NCBI GenBank assembly: GCA_003248755.1
Contig: QFQW01000030.1
Span: forward strand, 1-40,979
DNA from: Chryseobacterium sp.
GTDB lineage: Bacteria; Bacteroidota; Bacteroidia; Flavobacteriales; Weeksellaceae
DNA: 40,979 bases
Direction of reading: 5' to 3'
The position numbers and the translations under genes are program-made. Below the pieces are notes generated by a model. The model was not told the DNA's origin. It saw only the letters and a list, made by a program, of their open reading frames with translations, and searched no databases. Shown here piece after piece: positions 1 through 8,308 of the stretch. Position 1 is the stretch's first letter. Each line of letters starts with the position of its first letter.

Positions 1-348
1 ACTTCCGTTCTGGTCTTCAATACTTTCCACAGTTCCGGTTTTATCCACGTGTCCTTGAACAACGTGTCCATCCAATCTACCTTCGAATTTCAAACAACGT
101 TCCAAATTCACTTCCGTCCCGACATTCCAGAACCCAAGATTGGTTTTTTCCAGCGTTTCATTGATGGCAGTTACCTTATAAGTATCATTATTAATTTCCA
201 CAACTGTCAGGCAACAACCGTTGTGGGCAAGGCTTTGGTCTATTTTCAATTCGTGTGTGAAGGGACAACTTAGAACAAAATCAATATTACTCTCATTTCT
301 GTCAATTTTTTCAACTTTTCCGGTTGCTTCTATTATTCCTGTGAACAT
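1..348 (-). CDS. ribE: Riboflavin synthase alpha chain, N-terminal part (cut by window edge)
   Basis: Riboflavin synthase dismutates two 6,7-dimethyl-8-ribityllumazine molecules to riboflavin in the cytoplasm. The reverse strand from the ATG at 348 begins with the family signature MFTGIIEATGKV and continues with AHNGCCLTV and, later, GHVVQGHVDKTG, which is the junction between the two lumazine-binding domains. Only 116 codons lie in the window; the family is about 200 residues, so most of the second domain is missing at the left edge. It is transcribed divergently from pdxA, and both genes belong to cofactor synthesis. The frame is open throughout the visible part. Confidence 0.93.
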   Translation of the reverse strand, partial: MFTGIIEATGKVEKIDRNESNIDFVLSCPFTHELKIDQSLAHNGCCLTVVEINNDTYKVTAINETLEKTNLGFWNVGTEVNLERCLKFEGRLDGHVVQGHVDKTGTVESIEDQNGS

Positions 349-375
349 TTGTTTTGTGATTTAATAATTTTTTCA

Positions 376-458
376 GGAGCTTTATCCCGCTTTCCACTAT
401 ATCTTTTTCTTTTTTAGCAAAAAAAAGAAAAAGGATGCCGTTGCAATCGGGGCTAGGC
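376..458. repeat. Dispersed intergenic hairpin repeat, family A, copy 1
   Basis: The stretch contains a pyrimidine-rich arm (ATCTTTTTCTTTTTT, about 401-415), a short loop and its complement (AAAAAAAGAAAAAGGAT), flanked by CCCGCTTTCC on the left and GCAATCGGGG on the right. A second copy with the same architecture (CCGCT-n-CTATCTTTT-hairpin-AAAAGGAT-CGCTTCCATCCC) lies at about 31958-32072. It sits between divergent ribE and pdxA. From memory, similar palindromic elements are common between genes in Flavobacteriia; I could not check copy number. Confidence 0.55.
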
Positions 459-529
459 TTTTTGTCATCAATACAACTTTAGTTATAAAATTGAAGCACT
501 TTCCTACAAAAACCTATCCTAAAAAAACG

Positions 530-537
530 TAATTTTG
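530..537 (+). promoter_or_regulatory. Putative -7 promoter element of pdxA
   Basis: TAATTTTG matches the Bacteroidota -7 consensus TAnnTTTG and ends 32 bases before the pdxA ATG. No TTG -33 box stands 19 bases upstream, so this is a partial match. Confidence 0.45.
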
Positions 538-569
538 TAAAATTCATTTTAAACGTCAAAGATAAGCAA

Positions 570-1658
570 ATGAGCTCCAAACACCATAAAATCAGAGTAG
601 GAATTTCCATCGGCGATTTCAACGGAATCGGCCCCGAAATCATCCTGAAGTCTCTGAAAGACAAAAGCATCACAGATTTTTTCACGCCGGTTATTTTTGG
701 TTCGGGAAAACTGTTCACTTATCAGAAAAACGTTTTCAAACTCCAGACGAACTTCAATTACATCAATTCCGCAAAGGAAGCTCAGGGTGGAAAAATCAAT
801 ATGGTGAACCTTACCAAAGAGAACAGCAATGTAGAATTTGGAGTTCCAACGGAAGAATCTACAAAAATGGCCATTGATTCCTTGGAATCCGCAACACAAG
901 CACTTCTCAACAACGAGATTGATGTTATCGTAACCGCGCCTATTAATAAGGACGAAATGATGAAATATGGTTTCGCCCACGCAGGACACACCGGATATTT
1001 TGAAGAAAAAGCTGGTAAAAAAGCCGTAATGTTTATGGTAACAGAAGATTTGAAAGTAGCAGTCTCCACACATCACATTCCAGTTTCAGAGATTGCACAA
1101 AACATTTCCAAAGAGAAATTAAAAAAGCAAATCACTCAGTTGACTAAAACTCTGAAAGAAGATTTCTGCATAGAAAAACCAAAGATTGCAGTTTTGGGAC
1201 TTAATCCTCATGCTGGCGACGGCGGCGTAATTGGCAAAGAAGAAATTGAAATTATTGAACCGGCGATAAAAGAACTTTTCAATAATGGAACTTTAGCTTT
1301 CGGACCTTATCCGGCAGACAGTTTTTTCCAACCGGAAAAATACAAAGCCTTCGATGCAGTTTTGGCAATGTATCACGACCAAGGATTAGCACCTTTCAAA
1401 ACAATCGCTTACGAAGAGGGCGTAAATTATTCAGCCGGACTTCCTTTTATCAGAACTTCACCAGACCACGGGGTTGCCTATGACATTGCAGGAAAAAATT
1501 TAGCTGATGAAACTTCTTTTTCGGAAGCCATTTTCACAGCAATTAAAATATTCAGAAATAGAGAAGAATATCACGACCTGATGAGCAATCGTCTTCGCCC
1601 GAAGCCAGTCCACGCAAATAATGGGATAGACGAAGACCTTCCAGAGGAAAATAGTTAG
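570..1658 (+). CDS. pdxA: 4-hydroxythreonine-4-phosphate dehydrogenase PdxA
   Basis: PdxA oxidises 4-phosphohydroxy-L-threonine with NAD in the DXP-dependent pyridoxal phosphate pathway; it is a cytoplasmic, metal-dependent dimer. The 362-residue product is slightly longer than E. coli PdxA. It opens with GISIGDFNGIGPEI and carries the three metal-histidine segments of the family: FAHAGHTGYF (near residue 138), AMYHDQGLAPFKT (near 270) and RTSPDHGVAYDIAG (near 300). GLNPHAGDGG is also present. The ATG at 570 follows a -7 element at a sensible distance and there is no other in-frame ATG nearby upstream. The gene after it is separated by about 100 bases and its own promoter. Confidence 0.95.
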   Translation: MSSKHHKIRVGISIGDFNGIGPEIILKSLKDKSITDFFTPVIFGSGKLFTYQKNVFKLQTNFNYINSAKEAQGGKINMVNLTKENSNVEFGVPTEESTKMAIDSLESATQALLNNEIDVIVTAPINKDEMMKYGFAHAGHTGYFEEKAGKKAVMFMVTEDLKVAVSTHHIPVSEIAQNISKEKLKKQITQLTKTLKEDFCIEKPKIAVLGLNPHAGDGGVIGKEEIEIIEPAIKELFNNGTLAFGPYPADSFFQPEKYKAFDAVLAMYHDQGLAPFKTIAYEEGVNYSAGLPFIRTSPDHGVAYDIAGKNLADETSFSEAIFTAIKIFRNREEYHDLMSNRLRPKPVHANNGIDEDLPEENS

Positions 1659-1716
1659 ACAAAAAATCAGTTTTTGAGGAGTAATTTTTTGCAAGTCAAG
1701 TATTTCCAAAAAAGAT

Positions 1717-1747
1717 TTTGTTATTTAAAAAAAATAAATTATTTTTG
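1717..1747 (+). promoter_or_regulatory. Full Bacteroidota promoter for the DUF177-rpmF pair
   Basis: TTTG at 1717-1720 and TATTTTTG at 1740-1747 are separated by exactly 19 bases, the best match in the window to the -33 TTTG / -7 TAnnTTTG consensus. The predicted transcription start is around 1753, only a few bases before the ATG at 1760, so the leader is very short. The position rules out the longer reading frame that begins with the TTG at 1718. Confidence 0.7.
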
Positions 1748-1759
1748 CAAACCGTTTTT

Positions 1760-2290
1760 ATGGACAGAATTAGAAACTATGATGTTGCCTTTATAGGCTT
1801 AAAACCGGGAAAACACGATTTCAAATTTGAGATCGACCAAGAGTTCTTTGATTTATTTGAGACTGAGCAGGAATTTTTCAATCCAAAAATCGTTGCAGAT
1901 ATCCTTTTGGACAAGCATAACACATTTTTGGAATTCTATATTAATGTTTCAGGAACAGTTCAATTGATTTGCGACATTAGCAACGATGAATTTTCTGAAA
2001 ACATAGAGAACGATTTGAAAATCCTTGTGAAATTTGGTGAAGAATATGATGACAGCAACGAAGATGTCATTACCATCAACAAAAAAGATGGCGAATTTAA
2101 TCTTGCTAACCTTATATATGAAGCTGTAGTTTTATCGATTCCGATGAAAAAATTGGCACCATCTGTAAGAGATAATGATGAATATCAAAAGATACTCGAC
2201 CAATACAGTCCAAAAATAGTTGAGGAAGATGAGGAACAAAGCACCGACCCAAGATGGGAAGCTTTGAAAAAATTGAAAGACAACAATTAA
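1760..2290 (+). CDS. DUF177 / YceD-family protein (23S rRNA accumulation)
   Basis: The product of about 176 residues begins MDRIRNYDVAFIGLKPGKHDF and has an acidic C-terminal half, as in the DUF177 family (YceD in E. coli, needed for normal 23S rRNA levels). The family almost always precedes rpmF, which follows here after 48 bases. I chose the ATG at 1760 because the -33 and -7 boxes occupy the upstream in-frame region. The bacterial zinc-binding cysteines of some YceD proteins are not evident; only one Cys (in QLICDIS) is visible. The molecular role is inferred from family and synteny. Confidence 0.8.
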   Translation: MDRIRNYDVAFIGLKPGKHDFKFEIDQEFFDLFETEQEFFNPKIVADILLDKHNTFLEFYINVSGTVQLICDISNDEFSENIENDLKILVKFGEEYDDSNEDVITINKKDGEFNLANLIYEAVVLSIPMKKLAPSVRDNDEYQKILDQYSPKIVEEDEEQSTDPRWEALKKLKDNN

Positions 2291-2338
2291 GAAATAACAA
2301 CAATATAATTCGGTAAGAATTTTTAAAAAGTACTAACA

Positions 2339-2542
2339 ATGGCACATCCTAAAAGAAGACAGTCGTCTACAAGAAGAGATAAAAGAAGAACTCACTACAA
2401 AGCTGTAGTTCCTCAATTGGCAAAAGACGCTACGTCTGGTGAAATGCACTTATACCATAGAGCGCACTGGCACGAAGGAAAACTTTATTACAAAGGAAAA
2501 GTTGTATTAGAGAAAACTGTAGAAACAACAGAAGAAAACTAA
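2339..2542 (+). CDS. rpmF: 50S ribosomal protein bL32
   Basis: The 67-residue basic protein begins MAHPKRRQSSTRRDKRRTHY, the diagnostic N-terminus of bL32 (MAxPKRRxSxxRRxxRRxH). It is a large-subunit ribosomal protein near the peptidyl transferase region. The later part (MHLYHRAHWHEGKLYYKGK) is typical of Bacteroidota. It lacks the four zinc-ribbon cysteines, so this is a C-minus form. It is co-transcribed with the DUF177 gene and followed by a clear terminator. Confidence 0.97.
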   Translation: MAHPKRRQSSTRRDKRRTHYKAVVPQLAKDATSGEMHLYHRAHWHEGKLYYKGKVVLEKTVETTEEN

Positions 2543-2574
2543 GATTTATCTTCCGATAATCTTATACACAACAT

Positions 2575-2613
2575 AAAAAACCACTCGGATTTTATCAATT
2601 TGGGTGGTTTTTT
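2575..2613 (+). terminator. Rho-independent terminator after rpmF
   Basis: AAAAAACCACTC (2575-2586) pairs with GGGTGGTTTTTT (2602-2613) with one G-T pair, and the T-run lies at the 3' end. Confidence 0.8.
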
Positions 2614-2615
2614 AT

Positions 2616-2623
2616 TATATTTG
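2616..2623 (+). promoter_or_regulatory. Putative -7 element of accB
   Basis: TATATTTG fits TAnnTTTG, directly after the rpmF terminator and 25 bases before the accB ATG. There is no good -33 box at the expected distance. Confidence 0.45.
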
Positions 2624-2648
2624 GCGTTCAAAACAATTTAAAAATTTT

Positions 2649-3116
2649 ATGGATATAAAAGACATTCAGAATCTTGTGAGATTTGTTGCAAAGGCAGGTG
2701 TTTCCGAAGTGAAGTATAAAAATAAGGACTTCGAAATCTATATCAAAACCCCACTTGGAGGAGAACCTGTAAGCTATGTAACTCCTCAAGTTGCTTACCA
2801 AGCTCCGGTTTCTGCACCAACTGCAAATCCAGTTTCCGCTCCTGCTGTAAGTTCTGAAGCAGCTGACGACAGCAAATATATTACTATTAAATCTCCAATG
2901 ATTGGAACTTTCTACAGAAAACCATCTCCTGATAAAGACGTTTTTGTAAACGTTGGTGATTCTGTGACAGAAGGTAAAACAGTTTGTGTAATTGAAGCTA
3001 TGAAGCTTTTCAACCAAATCGAATCGGAGGTTAGTGGAAAAATCGTGAAAATATTGGTAGATGACGCTTCTCCTGTAGAGTACGACCAACCATTATTTTT
3101 AGTTGACCCATCTTAA
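2649..3116 (+). CDS. accB: Acetyl-CoA carboxylase biotin carboxyl carrier protein
   Basis: BCCP carries the biotin that moves the carboxyl group from AccC to AccAD in the first step of fatty acid synthesis. The 155-residue product starts MDIKDIQNLVRFVAKAGVSE, has a Pro/Ala-rich linker (about residues 40-70) and ends in a biotinyl domain with the EAMKLFN motif; the biotinylated lysine is Lys119. The ATG at 2649 is preferred over an upstream TTG frame because the latter runs through the rpmF terminator and the -7 box. accC follows after 95 bases. Confidence 0.95.
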   Translation: MDIKDIQNLVRFVAKAGVSEVKYKNKDFEIYIKTPLGGEPVSYVTPQVAYQAPVSAPTANPVSAPAVSSEAADDSKYITIKSPMIGTFYRKPSPDKDVFVNVGDSVTEGKTVCVIEAMKLFNQIESEVSGKIVKILVDDASPVEYDQPLFLVDPS

Positions 3117-3140
3117 GGAATTTTAGATTAAAGATTATAA

Positions 3141-3170
3141 ATTTTAAATGAATATTTTTTCATTTAAAAT
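3141..3170 (+). repeat. Perfect 12-bp inverted repeat between accB and accC
   Basis: ATTTTAAATGAA (3141-3152) and TTCATTTAAAAT (3159-3170) are exact complements around a 6-base loop. There is no T-run afterwards, so it is not a standard terminator. It could stabilise or punctuate the accB-accC mRNA, or be chance in very AT-rich sequence. Confidence 0.4.
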
Positions 3171-3211
3171 AATTTAAAATTCAAAATTTATAATTTATAA
3201 TTTCGAAAAAG

Positions 3212-4570
3212 ATGTTCAAAAAAATATTAATCGCAAACCGAGGCGAAATTGCAATGAGAATATTGCGAACAGCCAAGGAAATGGGAATAAAAACGGTTGC
3301 AGTTTATTCAACCGCAGACAAAGACAGCCTTCATGTACGTTTTGCAGACGAAGCTGTTTGTATTGGCCCTGCAATGAGCAAGGACTCATACCTTAAAATC
3401 CCTAATATTATCGCAGCTGCAGAAATCACCAATGCTGACGCAATCCACCCGGGTTACGGATTCCTTTCTGAGAATGCAAATTTCTCTAGAATCTGTGCAA
3501 AAAACGGAATAAAATTCATTGGAGCAACTCCTGAGCAGATTGAAAAAATGGGAGACAAAGCTACTGCAAAAGCAACAATGAAAGAAGCAGGAATCCCTTG
3601 TGTCCCAGGTTCAGACGGATTAATCGATTCTTATGAAGATGCAAAAGCTACCGCAAAAATAGTTGGCTATCCTGTTATGATCAAAGCAACTGCCGGTGGC
3701 GGTGGAAAAGGAATGAGAGCTGTATGGAGAGAAGAAGACCTAAAAGACCATTGGGATTCTGCAATCCAGGAAGCAGTTGCTGCTTTTGGAAATGGCGGAA
3801 TGTACATGGAAAAACTGATCGAAGAGCCTAGACATATTGAGATTCAGATTGCCGGGGATCAGTTTGGTAAAGCGTGCCATCTTTCTGAAAGAGATTGTTC
3901 TATCCAAAGAAGAAATCAGAAACTGATTGAAGAAACGCCTTCTCCATTTATGACAGATGAACTTCGTGAAAAAATGGGAGCTGCTGCTGTAAAAGCTGCT
4001 GAGTTTATTGGTTACGAAGGTGTTGGAACTATCGAATTCTTGGTAGACAAACATAGAAATTTCTATTTCATGGAAATGAATACCAGAATCCAAGTAGAGC
4101 ATCCAATCACTGAGCAGGTTGTCGATTTTGATTTGATTCGTGAGCAGATTCTTTTGGCCGCAGGAACCCCGATCAGCGGAAAAAATTACTATCCTAAGAT
4201 GCATGCCATCGAATGTAGAATCAATGCGGAAGATCCTTTTGCAGATTTCCGTCCTTCTCCCGGAAAAATTAAAGAACTTAATATTCCTGGTGGACATGGT
4301 GTAAGAGTTGACACCCACGTTTATTCTGGATATACAATTCCTTCTAATTATGATTCTATGATTGCAAAATTAATCGTAACAGCTCAAACAAGAGATGAAG
4401 CGATTGCAAAAATGAAACGCTCGTTGGAAGAGTTCTATATTGAAGGTGTAAAAACAACTATTCCTTTCCACAGACAACTTTTGGAAAATGAGGATTTCCT
4501 TGCAGGAAATTACACGACCAAGTTTATGGAAGACTTCGTAATGGATAAGGATTTTGATAATCATATCTAG
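3212..4570 (+). CDS. accC: Acetyl-CoA carboxylase, biotin carboxylase subunit
   Basis: AccC carboxylates BCCP-biotin with ATP and bicarbonate. The 452-residue length is normal for the family. Visible are the N-terminal domain start FKKILIANRGEIAMRI, HPGYGFLSEN (80-89), the ATP-grasp glycine loop GGGGKGM (162-168), HIEIQIAGD, and the catalytic EMNTRIQVEH (288-297), with Arg292 and Glu296 in the expected positions. It pairs with accB upstream. The ATG at 3212 starts the universally conserved N-terminus. A terminator lies 22 bases after the stop. Confidence 0.97.
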   Translation: MFKKILIANRGEIAMRILRTAKEMGIKTVAVYSTADKDSLHVRFADEAVCIGPAMSKDSYLKIPNIIAAAEITNADAIHPGYGFLSENANFSRICAKNGIKFIGATPEQIEKMGDKATAKATMKEAGIPCVPGSDGLIDSYEDAKATAKIVGYPVMIKATAGGGGKGMRAVWREEDLKDHWDSAIQEAVAAFGNGGMYMEKLIEEPRHIEIQIAGDQFGKACHLSERDCSIQRRNQKLIEETPSPFMTDELREKMGAAAVKAAEFIGYEGVGTIEFLVDKHRNFYFMEMNTRIQVEHPITEQVVDFDLIREQILLAAGTPISGKNYYPKMHAIECRINAEDPFADFRPSPGKIKELNIPGGHGVRVDTHVYSGYTIPSNYDSMIAKLIVTAQTRDEAIAKMKRSLEEFYIEGVKTTIPFHRQLLENEDFLAGNYTTKFMEDFVMDKDFDNHI

Positions 4571-4591
4571 AAGTATTATTAATAAATATAT

Positions 4592-4624
4592 AAAATGCCT
4601 GACTTTAAAAGTTAGGCATTTTTA
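4592..4624 (+). terminator. Rho-independent terminator after accC
   Basis: TGCCTGACTT pairs with AAGTTAGGCA (one G-T pair) over a short loop, flanked by AAAA on the 5' side and TTTTT on the 3' side. Confidence 0.8.
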
Positions 4625-4650
4625 TTAGCTATGATTGACATCAAATTTAT

Positions 4651-4658
4651 TATTTTTG
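4651..4658 (+). promoter_or_regulatory. Putative -7 element of the aminotransferase gene
   Basis: TATTTTTG matches TAnnTTTG and ends 15 bases before the ATG at 4674; no matching -33 box was seen. Confidence 0.45.
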
Positions 4659-4673
4659 TAAAAAACAAAAGAT

Positions 4674-5918
4674 ATGTCGACAGCAATTCAGGAAAAGAAT
4701 TCTCAATATTTCATCGAACTCGAGAACCGGTATGGTGCGCACAATTATCATCCATTACCCGTAGTTTTGGAAAAAGGTGAAGGTGTTTTCGTTTGGGATG
4801 TTGAAGGTAAAAAATATTACGATTTCCTTTCCGCCTATTCTGCTGTCAATCAAGGACATTCTCACCCAAAAATTGTAGAGGCCTTGGTAAATCAGGCTAA
4901 AAAATTAGCATTAACATCAAGAGCTTTTTACAATTCTAATCTTGGAGAATACGAGAAAAAAATTACTACTCTATTCGGTTTTGATAAAGTTCTACCAATG
5001 AATTCCGGAGCTGAGGCTGTAGAAACCGCTGTAAAATTAGCCAGAAAATGGAGCTACGAAGTAAAAGGAATCTCTGAAAATGCTGCAAAAATAGTGGTTT
5101 GTGAAAACAACTTCCACGGAAGAACAACAACAATCGTCTCTTTCTCAAATGATCCGGACGCCAACCAAAATTATGGTCCTTTTACACCTGGATTTATAAA
5201 AATCCCTTACAATGATTTAACTGCACTAGAAGAAATCTTAAAGCAAGATTCTCAAAATATTGCAGCCTTTTTAGCAGAGCCAATACAGGGAGAAGCTGGC
5301 GTTTATGTTCCGGACGAAGGCTTTTTGAAAGGCGCTTCTGAACTTTGTAAAAAATATAATGTTCTTTTCATTGCTGATGAAGTTCAGACCGGAATTGCAA
5401 GAACAGGAAAACTAATTGCCTGTCATCACGAAGATGTTCAGCCAGATATTTTGATTCTTGGAAAAGCACTTTCAGGAGGAATGTATCCAGTTTCTGCAGT
5501 TTTAGCAAATGATGAAATCATGAATGTCATCAAGCCCGGCCAACATGGTTCTACATTTGGAGGAAACCCTATTGCTTGTGCTGTTGCAGTTGCTGCTTTG
5601 GATGTTGTAGAAGATGAAAAACTTTCTGAAAGAGCTGAAGCACTCGGTCAGCTTTTCCGTTCGGAAATTGAAAAATTGATTCAGAAAACAAGTTTAATTA
5701 CTAAAGTAAGAGGGAAAGGTCTTTTGAATGCAATTCTTATCAATGATACACCCGACAGCAAAACCGCTTGGAATCTTTGTGTAAAATTAAAAGAGAATGG
5801 TTTACTAGCAAAACCTACCCATGGAAATATTATTAGATTAGCACCACCTCTGGTTATTACTGAGGAACAACTTTTGGATTGTGTGAGAATCATAGAAAAA
5901 ACAGTTTTGGAGTTTTAG
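4674..5918 (+). CDS. rocD: Ornithine aminotransferase (ornithine--oxo-acid transaminase)
   Basis: This class III PLP aminotransferase converts ornithine and 2-oxoglutarate to glutamate-5-semialdehyde and glutamate, linking arginine and proline metabolism. The N-terminal segment RYGAHNYHPLPVVLEKGEGV followed by WDVEGKKYYDFLSAYSAVNQGH is characteristic of ornithine aminotransferases. MNSGAEAVETA, FHGRTT and IADEVQTG (Asp of the PLP pocket) are present, and the PLP lysine is Lys264 in LGKALSGG. The 414-residue length is normal. A glycosyltransferase gene follows after only 3 bases but is functionally unrelated. Confidence 0.93.
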   Translation: MSTAIQEKNSQYFIELENRYGAHNYHPLPVVLEKGEGVFVWDVEGKKYYDFLSAYSAVNQGHSHPKIVEALVNQAKKLALTSRAFYNSNLGEYEKKITTLFGFDKVLPMNSGAEAVETAVKLARKWSYEVKGISENAAKIVVCENNFHGRTTTIVSFSNDPDANQNYGPFTPGFIKIPYNDLTALEEILKQDSQNIAAFLAEPIQGEAGVYVPDEGFLKGASELCKKYNVLFIADEVQTGIARTGKLIACHHEDVQPDILILGKALSGGMYPVSAVLANDEIMNVIKPGQHGSTFGGNPIACAVAVAALDVVEDEKLSERAEALGQLFRSEIEKLIQKTSLITKVRGKGLLNAILINDTPDSKTAWNLCVKLKENGLLAKPTHGNIIRLAPPLVITEEQLLDCVRIIEKTVLEF

Positions 5919-5921
5919 ATC

Positions 5922-6706
5922 ATGTCTCTTTCACTTGCTGTCATTACCTATAATGAGGAAGACAATATTGTGCATCTTCTGAATGTTCTTGAAGATACAG
6001 TTGATGAAATTATCATTGTGGATAGTTTCTCTACCGACAGAACAAAACAAGTCTGTACACAGTATCCAAAAGTAAAATTTTTCGAAAAAAGATTCAATGG
6101 CTACGGAGAACAAAAGAATTATGCTCTGGATCTTTGTACTGGGGATTGGATTCTTTTTCTGGATGCTGATGAAGTTCCGAATGAATGCCTGATACAGTCT
6201 ATCCGCGCGGTTACAGCGTCTTCCAATAGCGGATGTAATGTGTATAAAGCAAAATTCATTAATCATCTGGGGATTCATATCATCCGACATGGCGGTTGGG
6301 GAAATGTAATGCGGGAAAGGCTTTTTAAAAAAAATGCAGCAAAATACTCTGATGACAAAGTTCACGAATTCCTGATCACTTCCGAAAAAGCCGAGCTTCT
6401 GGAAGGGAATATCGATCATTATACTTACAAATGCATCCACCATCATGTCACGAAAATCAATACCTATTCTGATATGATGGCCGAAAAAATGTTTGAAAGA
6501 GGTAAAAAATAAATCGTCTCAAAATCATATTTAATCCCATTTTTGAATTTAATAAACTCTTCTTTTTTAAATTTGGTTTTTTGGATGGATTTGCAGGATT
6601 TTATGTTGCAAAAACCATTGCTTACTATACTTTTTTAAAATATATCAAGTTGAGAGAGAAGGTTAAACTGAAAAAAATGGGAATGAAAAAAATCTATTCG
6701 CCATGA
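5922..6706 (+). pseudogene. Family 2 glycosyltransferase (WaaE/KdtX-like), frameshifted in an A tract
   Basis: The first frame (5922-6512, 196 aa) has the GT2 features SLAVITYNEEDNI, IVDSFSTDRT and the DxD-like LFLDADEVP. It stops right after ERGKK at an A6 tract (6504-6509). In the -1 frame the sequence continues INRLKII...KFGFLDGFAGFYVAK and ends with the TGA at 6704-6706. This is the C-terminal tail expected of the family: the paralogue at 7510 ends with the comparable KLGILDGINGLKISH. The stop of the continued frame overlaps the next ATG as ATGA, as in an intact operon. One extra A would restore a protein of about 260 residues. It may be a real lesion, a phase-variable tract, -1 slippage or a sequencing error. 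Confidence 0.82.
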
Positions 6707-7467
6707 TTGTGCTTTCTGTTCTGCTGGTATTGGCAATATTTTCCATTACTTATTTCAGATTATATCTTTTTGTGGTTCCAAAGAATAGACTAACAATTCT
6801 GATGTATCATCAAATTGAAAAAAACAGTACGGAAAAACTTACCATAAGTCCGGAAAACCTGGAAAAACAATTTTCCTATCTGAAAGATAATGGTTTTAAT
6901 TCTATTTTTTTCAGTGAAATAAATCTGATTAGTAGGAAAAAGATCATTCTTACTTTCGACGACGGTTATGAGAACAATTTGCAATACCTACCTTCATTAT
7001 TAGAAAAGTATAATCTAAAAGCAACGATTTTTATAGCAACAGAATTTATCCAGAAAGGCTATAGATCATATAAAATGATGACCTTCGAAGATATCAGAAA
7101 TCTGGATAGGGAAAAGATCGAAATTGCCCTTCACAGTCATCATCACGAAAATTTTAGAAATTCGACTATGGATTTTATAGAAAATGATCTGATAGATAAT
7201 ATGCTGATCTTGGACAAAGAAGGTATTACCTACTCCAAAATATTGGCCTATCCTTACGGCGGATATCCGAAAGATAATCAAAAAAAATCCGATTTTTTTC
7301 TGCTCCTGAAAAAAATAGGAATTGAATTTGCAGTAAGAATCGGAAATAGAATTAATTATTTCCCAACGCAAAAGCCTTACGAACTTTGCCGGATTGATAT
7401 AAAAGGAGATGAATCTCTTATTAAATTCAAATTAAAAGTTATCTTTGGAAGACTAAAGCCTTTTTAA
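6703..7467 (+). CDS. Membrane-anchored polysaccharide deacetylase (NodB domain)
   Basis: The 254-residue product has an N-terminal membrane segment (residues 1-25) and a carbohydrate esterase family 4 domain. Its motifs are LTFDDGY (catalytic and metal aspartates), HSHHHEN (metal histidines, H-S-x-x-H type) and AYPYGGY. Such enzymes remove acetyl groups from surface or secreted polysaccharide. The start overlaps the restored stop of the preceding glycosyltransferase by 4 bases, and another glycosyltransferase follows, so it probably acts on the glycan made by this cluster. The substrate cannot be told from sequence. Confidence 0.85.
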   Translation: MIVLSVLLVLAIFSITYFRLYLFVVPKNRLTILMYHQIEKNSTEKLTISPENLEKQFSYLKDNGFNSIFFSEINLISRKKIILTFDDGYENNLQYLPSLLEKYNLKATIFIATEFIQKGYRSYKMMTFEDIRNLDREKIEIALHSHHHENFRNSTMDFIENDLIDNMLILDKEGITYSKILAYPYGGYPKDNQKKSDFFLLLKKIGIEFAVRIGNRINYFPTQKPYELCRIDIKGDESLIKFKLKVIFGRLKPF

Positions 7468-7509
7468 GGGATATAATGGCACTTTGGGAATAAGTGAAAA
7501 AATGCAGTA

Positions 7510-8262
7510 ATGGAGTTAAGTGGTTTGATTATAACATATAACGAGGAAAAAAACATTCGGGAAGTACTTGAATGCTTTGATATTTGTGATGAAATAATTG
7601 TTGTAGATTCTTTCAGTACGGATAAAACTTTGGAAATTGCAAGTGAATTTCCGAAAGTAAAGATTATTCAGAATAAATTTGAAGATTTTACAAAACAAAG
7701 AAACCTTGCTCTGGAAGCTGCAAAAAATGATTGGGTACTATTCCTGGATGGCGACGAAAGGATTACGCCCAAATTGAGATCGGAGATTGTTAAGGAACTA
7801 TATAAACCTTCAAAAAAGGATGCCTACTATTTTTATAGAAAATTCTTTTTTGAAGGAAAACCAATCAATTACTCAGGAACACAGAATGATAAGAACTTCC
7901 GGCTTTTCAGAAAGTCCAAAGCGAAATATGTTGAAGAAAAAAAAGTACATGAGACATTGAAAGTAAACGGCCAAATTGGAAAACTTAAAAATAAACTTCT
8001 CCATTTTTCTGTTTCTGATGAAGATTCCTATCGTAAGAAAATGATCCACTATGGGCATCTGAAAGGGCAGGAACTGGCACAGGATGGTAAAAAGTACAAT
8101 GTTTTTATTCAATATATAAAGACAGGGTTTAAATTTTTCAAAATCTACATTTTAAAGCTAGGAATCTTGGATGGAATTAACGGACTAAAAATCAGTCACC
8201 TCCAGAGTTTATACGTTTATGAAACATACAAGGCTCTAAAGAATTCAAAACAATCGTTATAA
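7510..8262 (+). CDS. Family 2 glycosyltransferase, WaaE/KdtX-like
   Basis: The 250-residue protein has the GT-A nucleotide-sugar site (LIITYNEEKNI, then VVDSFSTDKT), the segment LFLDGDERI with a DxD-type metal motif, and a C-terminal tail with YILKLGILDGINGL. It is the intact paralogue of the broken gene at 5922. The family adds a sugar (often a heptose or glucose type) to lipopolysaccharide core or related glycans at the inner membrane; the exact donor is unknown. It is probably the last gene of the plus-strand operon that starts at 5922. Confidence 0.85.
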   Translation: MELSGLIITYNEEKNIREVLECFDICDEIIVVDSFSTDKTLEIASEFPKVKIIQNKFEDFTKQRNLALEAAKNDWVLFLDGDERITPKLRSEIVKELYKPSKKDAYYFYRKFFFEGKPINYSGTQNDKNFRLFRKSKAKYVEEKKVHETLKVNGQIGKLKNKLLHFSVSDEDSYRKKMIHYGHLKGQELAQDGKKYNVFIQYIKTGFKFFKIYILKLGILDGINGLKISHLQSLYVYETYKALKNSKQSL

Positions 8263-8308
8263 TTTGAATTACTTTTATTTTTAAGTCAAAAACTGGAACA
8301 ATCTCATT

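Noticed and set aside
549..1076. Long open frame antisense to pdxA
   Set aside because: It is fully inside a clearly coding gene, has no motif and arises from the codon pattern of the other strand. The same applies to long frames opposite accC, gltX, pncB and the TonB-type gene.
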